Source: Lentisphaeria bacterium
Lineage (GTDB): Bacteria > Verrucomicrobiota > Lentisphaeria > Oligosphaerales > Oligosphaeraceae
Direction: 5' to 3'
DNA length: 8,835 nucleotides
NCBI GenBank assembly: GCA_016287975.1
Contig: JAEEXV010000236.1
Location: 1-8,835 of the forward strand
Part shown: positions 1-5,537 of the stretch, in pieces
How the letters are laid out: every line of letters starts with the position of its first letter
Position numbering within the stretch: the first letter of the stretch is position 1
Made by a program: the position numbers and the translations under genes
Notes under the pieces: model-generated
Seen by the model: only the letters and a program-made list of their open reading frames with translations
Told to the model about the DNA's origin: nothing
Database searches by the model: none

Positions 1-5
1 CAGCG

Positions 6-126
6 GTAAATGCACGTCGCCGCCTCGCCCGGTCTCCGCCTGCACGGCGCCAGGCCCCAATTGCAGATGTAAATGCACGCCTTTTTCTCCTGAACTTGCA
101 TTTACTCCTGCAAGGTTGCGTTTACT
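6..126. repeat. Four-copy GTAAAYGC repeat cluster, probable regulator-binding array
   Basis: The 11-mer GTAAATGCACG occurs twice in direct orientation, at 6-16 and 69-79. Its core recurs inverted as GCATTTAC at 98-105 and GCGTTTAC at 118-125. The last two copies sit in an imperfect tandem repeat of about 20 bp, in which CTCCTG (87-92 and 105-110) is followed by TTGCATTTACT (96-106) or TTGCGTTTACT (116-126). The start-to-start spacings of 63 bp and 20 bp are close to whole numbers of helical turns, so a dimeric or oligomeric regulator could bind one face of the DNA. The repeats are seen directly; the regulatory role is inference. The sites could serve the gene at 340 or a gene to the left of the window. 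Confidence 0.5.
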
Positions 127-148
127 TTTTCAACTCTCCCAAAAGTGT

Positions 149-160
149 AGGCAATTGCCT
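149..160. promoter_or_regulatory. Perfect 12-bp palindrome AGGCAATTGCCT
   Basis: AGGCAA is followed at once by its exact reverse complement TTGCCT. Its centre lies 34 bp upstream of the centre of the longer palindrome at 179-198, and the two share the GGCAA/TTGCC half-site. The sites lie about 90 and 50 bp upstream of the predicted -35 element. They look like operators for a dimeric DNA-binding protein, but no regulator gene is present in the window to name. Confidence 0.4.
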
Positions 161-178
161 GGTGAACGCCCCGACATG

Positions 179-198
179 GTTGCCACGGCCGTGGCAAC
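179..198. promoter_or_regulatory. Perfect 20-bp palindrome, probable operator
   Basis: GTTGCCACGG is followed without a gap by its exact reverse complement CCGTGGCAAC. A 10-bp perfect arm in a stretch without genes is unlikely by chance. There is no loop and no T-tract directly after it, so it is a better candidate for a protein-binding site than for a terminator. It shares the TTGCC/GGCAA half-site with the palindrome at 149-160. LacI-type operators are palindromes of similar size, but the family cannot be assigned from the site alone. Confidence 0.5.
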
Positions 199-213
199 TA
201 CTTTGGGACGTCA

Positions 214-234
214 CCCGATCTGCGGGCTTTTTTT
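214..234 (+). terminator. Weak terminator-like hairpin with T7 tract
   Basis: CCCG (214-217), a 5-nt loop and CGGG (223-226) are followed by C and seven T residues (228-234). The 4-bp stem is short, so termination would be weak. It could end a transcript entering from the left, or act on RNA started near the palindromes. It lies upstream of the predicted sigma70 promoter and so would not block that transcript. Confidence 0.25.
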
Positions 235-246
235 GCAGTCAGCGGC

Positions 247-274
247 TTGCAATCTCAAGGAGATAAGATATATT
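247..274 (+). promoter_or_regulatory. Sigma70-type promoter for the sorted-protein gene
   Basis: A -35-like TTGCAA (247-252) is separated by 16 nt from a -10-like TATATT (269-274), in a locally AT-rich patch of otherwise GC-rich DNA. Initiation near 281 would give a leader of roughly 60 nt before the ATG at 340. The leader contains a clear ribosome binding site, AAGAGG, at 328-333. Confidence 0.5.
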
Positions 275-339
275 AAGCCGTTTTCCATACGTTCGGATTG
301 TCCCTTGAGTTCTTAAACCCCAGTCATAAGAGGTTTACA

Positions 340-1155
340 ATGAAGGCATACAAGAGTTTCTCCATGCGGCTGGCCCTTTTCGTGGCGGCCATCGCGCTGT
401 CGGCGTTCGCGGGCGTCAAGGCGCCTTTCGTGCAGTTTGCCGACGGCAGCATCCACAATGAGCAGCGTCCAGAGCAGGACTGGCTGGGTGCGCAGATGAT
501 CTCGCTGTCCGTCAAGGGCGGCACCAGCGTCTGGCTGTCGAACTACGTGAGCCAATTTTCTGTGAGCGCATACGATCCGCAGCCGCTTCTGGATTTGAAC
601 GGGAATGTCTTCCAGATGGGCGCCAATCAGTATGGCTACCTTCGGAAGAGCGAAGTGCAGGCGGTCGGCCCTGCAGCGGACTACAGCAATCTGATCCACT
701 GGGCGAACGGCGCTTCGAAGGAAGTCACGTTCACCTACGATCCCAACCCCACCATCACCAATTCCACGACGGCGTATTACCTCGACTACTTCGGCGAGGA
801 CGACGAGATCTACTTCGTCATGACGACGCTGGCGGAAGACGGCGGCGAGACGGTTGATTCGTTCCAGTATGTGAACGATCCCAACAGCGGCATGGTGTTC
901 GACCCCACTTCGACGCTGGTTTCGCGAGTGGACGGCACGAAGGATCTGGCGAACAACATCCGCATCAATTTCGGGGTGAACAGCGCCACGAACGGGCTGA
1001 TCGGGCGCGAGTTCGTCGCAAGCTGGTCCGAAGGCGACTTCGACGGCAACATCCCCGTCCCGCCCTCGGGGCAGCCGCTTCCTGGCGCGCTCTTTGCTGG
1101 GCTCCTCTCCATGGGGACTGTCCTTCTGGGCAAGCGCCTTCGCCGCAATAAATAA
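340..1155 (+). CDS. Secreted protein with a PEP-CTERM-like sorting signal
   Basis: A protein of 271 residues. The ATG at 340 is chosen because AAGAGG lies 6 nt upstream and the N-terminus then reads as a signal peptide: basic MKAYK, hydrophobic residues 11-24, and possible cleavage after AFA (24) or VKA (28). An in-frame start at 298 would bury this signal. The C-terminus has the tripartite layout of exosortase substrates: a short motif PLPG (246-249) after a Pro/Gly-rich linker, a hydrophobic stretch (about 249-263), and a basic end KRLRR (265-269). The middle is rich in Thr, Asn, Asp and aromatic residues, lacks cysteine, and looks like an all-beta extracellular domain with no named family that I recognise. 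The protein is probably exported, then cleaved and anchored or released by the exosortase encoded downstream. It has its own promoter and terminator, and its DNA looks less GC-rich than its neighbours. Function beyond sorting is unknown. Confidence 0.85.
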   Translation: MKAYKSFSMRLALFVAAIALSAFAGVKAPFVQFADGSIHNEQRPEQDWLGAQMISLSVKGGTSVWLSNYVSQFSVSAYDPQPLLDLNGNVFQMGANQYGYLRKSEVQAVGPAADYSNLIHWANGASKEVTFTYDPNPTITNSTTAYYLDYFGEDDEIYFVMTTLAEDGGETVDSFQYVNDPNSGMVFDPTSTLVSRVDGTKDLANNIRINFGVNSATNGLIGREFVASWSEGDFDGNIPVPPSGQPLPGALFAGLLSMGTVLLGKRLRRNK

Positions 1156-1170
1156 TCGATTTTGATCGGG

Positions 1171-1205
1171 AAGCCGACGGTGAAAGCCGTCGGCTTTTCT
1201 TTTTT
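1171..1205 (+). terminator. Strong intrinsic terminator
   Basis: AAGCCGACGG (1171-1180) pairs perfectly with CCGTCGGCTT (1187-1196) across the 6-nt loop TGAAAG, and is followed by TTCTTTTTT. It lies 16 nt after the TAA of the sorted-protein gene. It should separate that gene's transcript from the TPR-exosortase operon that follows. Confidence 0.9.
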
Positions 1206-1257
1206 CAGGGTGTCTTCGAATGGGGAGCCGCCCGTTGATTCCGCCACCCCTGCGGCC

Positions 1258-1320
1258 ATGTCCGTCGGCTCCGCAGGAGGAGGCCAGACCTTTCCGTCGA
1301 TGATGGGGACGCGCCTTTGA
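1258..1320 (+). other. Possible 20-codon leader ORF overlapping the TPR gene start
   Basis: ATG at 1258 opens a frame that ends at TGA 1318-1320, overlapping the TTG start of the next gene (TTGA). In-frame ATGs at 1300 and 1303 would give a six- or five-codon version. AGGAGGAGG at 1275-1283 is a strong SD-like sequence 16 nt before the ATG at 1300, and GGGGA at 1305-1309 is placed for the TTG at 1317. Translational coupling through the TTGA overlap is possible. The ORF is very short and may be chance. No clear promoter can be seen between the terminator and 1317. Confidence 0.25.
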
Positions 1321-3512
1321 AAAAGAAACATCTATTCTGCATTCTGTTGTTGGCGGGCATCGTGGTGGCCCTGGGACTGACGGCGCTGCTGGTGGTGATG
1401 GCGCGCCGCCATCAAAGCCACAAGCGGCTCTTCCAAAGCGCGAGAAGCGCCTTTGCAAAGGGCGACTATGCGGCGGCGGAGACTGCGTTCAAGCGGTATC
1501 TCAAGGTCGATCCGAACCATGAGGAGGCCTGGCGCAGCCTGGCCGAGATCTATCGGAAAAAAGGGGACCCAATCGTGGAGGCATACTGCTGGAGGCGCCT
1601 GGTCCGTCTCAACGCGCTGAACGAGGACTATCTGCGCGAATGCCTCCAGGCGCACTACCGCATCCACGACTACACCGAACTGGGCGAACTCTTCCTGCGC
1701 GTCTCCGAGGAAAAGCGCCAGGAATACCGCGAACTCTACACGCTGACCCGCTTCAAACTCGCGCCCCAGGCGCCCGACACCGTCAAGCTCGTCGGCGAAC
1801 TCGCGAAGGACGGCACGACGGCGCGCCTCATCCAGGCGCTGTGGAAGCCAGGGCCCGCCTCGGAACTGGCCATTCTGGAAAAGAACGAGGACCCCGTCGT
1901 CCAGGTGGAGGCCTTCATCCAGGATGCGGCCCTGGCGGAATGGAAGGAGCGGGATTTCGCGCGGGCGGAGCGCTGCTTCCGACGCGCGGTGGAAATCAAC
2001 CCCGCGGTCTGCCGCAGTGAACTGGCGAGTTTCCTGGGGCGGTGCGGGCGGTACAAGGACGCGGTGGCGGTCTTCCGCGAGATCCCCGAAGGTCGGCTGC
2101 CCAGTTCCGCGTTCTTCGACTACGCGGAGGCCCTCTTCCATGAGAAGGACGTCGCCGCCCTGAAGCGGCTCGCGCAGCTCGTTCCCAGGGCCCATGCCAA
2201 TGTCATCCCCATGCGGGCCTATATCCACAGCCTGGCGGCCCTGCTGGAGAACCAGCCTGCCGAGATGGTGAAGAACTTCGAGGTCGCGCAGGTCCAGCGG
2301 GGGACGCGCCCCGCGCTGATGCTCCGCTATGCGGTCGCCATTGAGACCAAGGACGCGCGGCTGTTCAGCTCGGTGCTTGCCGCCTGGAAGCCGACGACGG
2401 TCTTCAAGCAGCGCCTGAAGGACTTCCTCGCCCGCGCGCAGCCGCTGCTCGACCACGCCGTCCAGGAGCGGCAATGGGATGTGGTGCAGGAACTGGCGGG
2501 TCTCTTCCTGGATGTTCGTCCGCCTGTGGAGATGGCCTGGCATTCGTATCTGCTCGCGCTGGCCGCCACCCGCGGGGTGCCCGATCCGACCCTGCACCAG
2601 GCCATCCGTCTGTTCCCCAAGGACACGCTTTTCCGAAGCCTGGCGCTGCGCGCGGCCGCCGCTAAGGGGGATATGGCAGGAACCCTCGCCGCCTTCGACC
2701 AGCTCATCGAGACCAGCGGCAATGCCTCTGGAGCCCGCTACAACAAGGTCCTCTATCTGGAGGGGGGCAGGCAGTTTGACGCAGCCGTGAAGGAACTGAA
2801 GAAGATGCTGGAAAGCGACCCGTCGCTGCCGAACCGCAAGCATTGCCTGGCGTTCGGCATCCGCAACGGCAACCGCGAGGCGCTGGAGCTCGCCGCGCAG
2901 GAACCCTCTCTGCGGACCTTCGCGGAGTTCGAGAAGGAACGCCGCTACGGGGACATCCATCGTGCGGAGGCCATCCTGAAGGAGACGCCGCTGGAGCAGG
3001 GGCTTTCCGCCGAGCGCCCCGAGGACCGCGAGCTGATGCTGCCGCTCGCCATCTGCCTCGCGCTCATCCACGAGTATCCGCGCGCCATCGCCATCTACGA
3101 GGCGCTCGCCCCCTACTTCACGCAGTTCACGACCATCGACCTCAATCTCTCCGAAATCTACGCCGACCTCGGCGACCTGCCGCGCGCCCTGCAATACGCG
3201 GAGCAGGCCTATCGGCGGTTCCCGCAATCGCCGCTGGCGCAGAGCGTCTACGGGGTGCGGTGCGCGGAAAACGGCGACTTCCAGAAGGCGGCGGACCTGA
3301 TTCCCGATTCGGCCGATGTCCCGCCGTTCCGCGACATTCTGCTGACCAGCCTCGAAAAGAACCTCGAAAGCAATCTGGACGCCCACCGCTACAGCCTCTG
3401 CCGTTCAATCGCCGAGCGCATCCTCCGCCTGCAGCCAGGCCATGCCCGCGCCCAGGAGTGCCTGGGGCAACTGGACCAACTCCAGCGCGACTATGCAAAC
3501 CCCAAGCAGTGA
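1317..3512 (+). CDS. Membrane-anchored TPR protein of the exosortase operon
   Basis: A protein of 731 residues. The TTG at 1317 is chosen because no in-frame ATG exists between the upstream stop (TGA at 1236) and this point, GGGGA lies 7 nt before it, and it yields MKKK plus a single hydrophobic segment (about 6-28). That segment would place the rest of the protein on the outer face of the inner membrane. TPR-like helical repeats are clearest at about 36-69 (FAKGDYAAAETAFKRYLKVD), 199-232 (WKERDFARAERCFRRAVEI) and 573-647; the region between is helical with degenerate repeats. Large TPR proteins are common partners of PEP-CTERM/exosortase loci (for example PrsT), probably as scaffolds for sorting or polysaccharide assembly. 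No lipobox is seen. The stop lies 1 nt before a candidate start of the exosortase, so the genes are probably cotranscribed. The role is inferred from context; TPRs alone do not define it. Confidence 0.85.
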   Translation: MKKKHLFCILLLAGIVVALGLTALLVVMARRHQSHKRLFQSARSAFAKGDYAAAETAFKRYLKVDPNHEEAWRSLAEIYRKKGDPIVEAYCWRRLVRLNALNEDYLRECLQAHYRIHDYTELGELFLRVSEEKRQEYRELYTLTRFKLAPQAPDTVKLVGELAKDGTTARLIQALWKPGPASELAILEKNEDPVVQVEAFIQDAALAEWKERDFARAERCFRRAVEINPAVCRSELASFLGRCGRYKDAVAVFREIPEGRLPSSAFFDYAEALFHEKDVAALKRLAQLVPRAHANVIPMRAYIHSLAALLENQPAEMVKNFEVAQVQRGTRPALMLRYAVAIETKDARLFSSVLAAWKPTTVFKQRLKDFLARAQPLLDHAVQERQWDVVQELAGLFLDVRPPVEMAWHSYLLALAATRGVPDPTLHQAIRLFPKDTLFRSLALRAAAAKGDMAGTLAAFDQLIETSGNASGARYNKVLYLEGGRQFDAAVKELKKMLESDPSLPNRKHCLAFGIRNGNREALELAAQEPSLRTFAEFEKERRYGDIHRAEAILKETPLEQGLSAERPEDRELMLPLAICLALIHEYPRAIAIYEALAPYFTQFTTIDLNLSEIYADLGDLPRALQYAEQAYRRFPQSPLAQSVYGVRCAENGDFQKAADLIPDSADVPPFRDILLTSLEKNLESNLDAHRYSLCRSIAERILRLQPGHARAQECLGQLDQLQRDYANPKQ

Positions 3513-3513
3513 C

Positions 3514-4419
3514 ATGGCTGGCCAGGACAGGCCCCGACGCCCCTGTGAGGGGCTGCGGGGCAACGCCGCCGCCTGTCCCGCCACGCTCGTCCTCCTCGCC
3601 GCCGCGGGGCTCTTCGGCGTCGTCGGATTCCTGGTCTGGTGCAGGCCACATCTGGAGGACGGCGCATTCCTGATGATATTGTACGCGCTGGCGGCCTGGG
3701 ATCTGCTAAAGTCCCCGCTCGCCTCCCATGCCACGCCTGGCAGCCGCCGCACTGGCTGGCTCCTGCTGGCGGCGGCCGCGCCGGCCATGGTCGCTTCCGC
3801 CGTCCTTTCGCGCGGACTTCCCGACGGGCAGCGGGAACTGCCCCCGCTGCTCTGCAAACACGCGGCCGTCCTGTCCGTGGCCGCCGCCGTCCTCCTGCGG
3901 CGGGACGGGCTCCGCGCCACCGCCAGATCCCTGCCGCCGCTGGCGCTCGCGATCCTCGTCCTGCCCCTGTATGAACTCCTGCTGCTGGAGTTCAGTTATC
4001 CGCTGCGCCAGCTTTCGACCCTGGTCTCGGTCGGGGTGCTCAACCTCTGTGCCTTCCACGTCCAGTGCGACGGCACCAGCCTCTTCTGGGGCGACCAGAC
4101 GCTCTCCATCACGGAGGCCTGCAGCGGGATCTCCCTCATGGGCCTCTTCGTCCTACTTGAATACCTCATCGTCCGTCCGTTGCGGACGGACGCCTGGAAG
4201 AAATGGGGCTGGGGGTCACTGCTGGTGCTGTGGGTGACGCTCGGCAACGCCCTGCGGCTGCTGCTGACCTTCGTGCTGTTCCGCGTCATCGGGGAGCGGG
4301 TCTACGCGCCGCGCCCCCATTTCCTGCTGGGCTGCTTCTTCGTGGTCACGACCTCCCTGCTCATCTGGCTGAGTTCGTTCGTGTTCAAACTGGACCAGCC
4401 CACCCCCGACGAACCATGA
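3514..4419 (+). CDS. Exosortase (exosortase/archaeosortase family)
   Basis: A polytopic inner-membrane transpeptidase-like enzyme that processes PEP-CTERM-type tails. With the start at 3514 it has 301 residues. The active-site region is clear: EACSGI with Cys203, GNALRLLL with Arg248, and PHFLLG with His269, matching the conserved Cys-Arg-His set of exosortases. The preceding segment (about 149-178, LPLYE then YPLRQLSTLVS) matches the typical family region before the catalytic loop. Several hydrophobic segments run from about residue 20 to 290. The start is uncertain: ATG 3514 sits 1 nt after the TPR stop; ATG 3493 overlaps it by 20 nt and adds 7 residues; ATG 3442 is also in frame. None has a strong SD, which fits coupling to upstream translation. 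The end overlaps the next gene as ATGA. The subtype is not assigned. The likely substrate is the PLPG-tailed protein at 340-1155. Confidence 0.92.
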   Translation: MAGQDRPRRPCEGLRGNAAACPATLVLLAAAGLFGVVGFLVWCRPHLEDGAFLMILYALAAWDLLKSPLASHATPGSRRTGWLLLAAAAPAMVASAVLSRGLPDGQRELPPLLCKHAAVLSVAAAVLLRRDGLRATARSLPPLALAILVLPLYELLLLEFSYPLRQLSTLVSVGVLNLCAFHVQCDGTSLFWGDQTLSITEACSGISLMGLFVLLEYLIVRPLRTDAWKKWGWGSLLVLWVTLGNALRLLLTFVLFRVIGERVYAPRPHFLLGCFFVVTTSLLIWLSSFVFKLDQPTPDEP

Positions 4420-5519
4420 AGCGACTTCGCGCGCCCATCCTGATGCTCCTCGCGGCGACGCCGTTCTGCCTGAAACTCCCCTACTGTTTCCGCGGAATGC
4501 GCAGCGCCCCGCCAGAACACTGGAACTGGTGCTTCCTCTTGGCGGCCGCCGCGCTGGCGGCTGCGGCCGTCCCGAGGCTCCGCCGCGCGGCGGCGTCTCC
4601 CGTCCCGTGGTCTGCCTGGCGCCTGCTGCCGCTGCTTGTCGGGCTGCTGGCGGCGCTGGCGGGCTGGCTGCGGCACATCCACTATCTGGCGCTTGTCGGC
4701 GCCATTCTCCTGCCGTGGTCGATGGCGCTCTGCCTGTACGGGTGGCAGTGCGCCGCCGCCCTGCTTCCCGCGGCGGGAATGCTGCTGCTGTTCCTCCCCA
4801 ACACTGGCTACCTGCTCTCCATCCTCCTGCCTGGAAGCGCCCTGCTCCTGAAGACCATCGCCGCCGCCGCCCTGGCGGCGCTCGCGGCGCTCCTCCACTG
4901 GCGCAGGACGCCCGTCCCCGCGCCCGAGACGTGCCTCTTCTGGAGCCTGGCGGCGCTCATCGCCGCAGGATATTTCGTCTCGAACCAGCCGATGGCCGCG
5001 GGACCGCCGCTGAACCCCGACTTCACCGCCCTCCTCTCAGGCGGCTTCAGGGGGGTCGCCGAGGAGGCCACCCCGCAGGACGCGCAGTTCTACGGCAGGA
5101 GCACGATCCGGCGGTTCCTGTTCGCCCGTTCCGACGGCGCCCCCGTCCACGTCCTGGCCGTCGGCGACATCGACAACATCCACCAGGTGCATCCCGTCGC
5201 CTTCTGCCTGCGGGCCAGCGGATACCGCATCCTCTCCGAGCGCACTGTCCGCTGGCGCCCCGACGACCCCAAGGGAGAATCCTGGGAGGTGCGGGAGATC
5301 CTGGCCGAAGGGCGGTCGGGAAGGCAGTTGTTCTGGCAATGGTATTCCACGCCGCGGAAGTCCACCGCGAACTTCCTCCTCTTCCGCGCCTCCTATCGCG
5401 CCGACGACGGCTGGACGGCATTCCTGGTGGGCACTCCCGTCGGCGACGCCCCAGAGGAAAGCCACCGCCGCCTCGCGGCGCTCATCCGCGCCTTCCTCCC
5501 CGCAACCCCGGGGCAATAA
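4416..5519 (+). CDS. EpsI-like exosortase-associated protein with N-terminal membrane region
   Basis: A protein of 367 residues starting at an ATG that overlaps the exosortase stop (ATGA), indicating translational coupling. The first 190 residues are membrane-embedded, with hydrophobic stretches near 6-19, 39-52, 69-85, 90-108, 112-128, 132-160 and 173-188. The run around GW (109-110) through FLP (126-128) to LLPGS (137-141) resembles the non-catalytic front half of exosortases, but no Cys/Arg/His set follows. From about 200 to 365 lies a soluble domain like EpsI (DUF3485). Its signature HPVAFC (His259, Cys264) is followed by SGY, then FWQWY, as in the family's HxPxxC...GW pattern. EpsI domains occur next to or fused to exosortases and assist sorting or exopolysaccharide export; their exact biochemical role is unsettled. 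The His and Cys suggest a catalytic or ligand site. The EpsI assignment is fairly firm; the exosortase-like origin of the N-terminus is inference. Confidence 0.78.
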   Translation: MKRLRAPILMLLAATPFCLKLPYCFRGMRSAPPEHWNWCFLLAAAALAAAAVPRLRRAAASPVPWSAWRLLPLLVGLLAALAGWLRHIHYLALVGAILLPWSMALCLYGWQCAAALLPAAGMLLLFLPNTGYLLSILLPGSALLLKTIAAAALAALAALLHWRRTPVPAPETCLFWSLAALIAAGYFVSNQPMAAGPPLNPDFTALLSGGFRGVAEEATPQDAQFYGRSTIRRFLFARSDGAPVHVLAVGDIDNIHQVHPVAFCLRASGYRILSERTVRWRPDDPKGESWEVREILAEGRSGRQLFWQWYSTPRKSTANFLLFRASYRADDGWTAFLVGTPVGDAPEESHRRLAALIRAFLPATPGQ

Positions 5520-5537
5520 TCTTGGCGTTTCGCTGCC
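5520..5537. other. 18-bp gap between convergent genes
   Basis: The exosortase operon (+) and the large - strand gene end only 18 bp apart. No hairpin with a T-tract is visible here for either strand. The transcripts therefore probably read into each other's 3' ends or end by a factor-dependent route. CCCCGGGG at 5506-5513, inside the last codons of the + gene, is the only nearby symmetry. Confidence 0.6.

Noticed and set aside
116..316. 66-codon + strand ORF from TTG at 116
   Set aside because: It runs through both operator-like sites and the promoter, has no SD-like sequence, and its product shows no sensible features.
298..339. Earlier in-frame start for the sorted-protein gene
   Set aside because: It would place 14 polar residues before the signal peptide and lacks an SD. 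The ATG at 340 has AAGAGG at ideal spacing.
313..1458. 381-codon open frame on the - strand
   Set aside because: It is antisense to the sorted-protein gene and crosses its strong terminator. Its composition is Arg/Ala-rich and low in recognisable features.
1332..3386. 684-codon open frame on the - strand
   Set aside because: It lies opposite the TPR gene and its open state follows from GC-rich codons. The translation is rich in Arg, Gly and Glu without domains, whereas the + frame has a membrane anchor and TPR repeats.
4203..4415. N-terminal extension of the EpsI-like gene
   Set aside because: It is in frame but lies wholly over the exosortase catalytic region in another frame. The ATGA overlap at 4416 gives a natural start and a membrane N-terminus.
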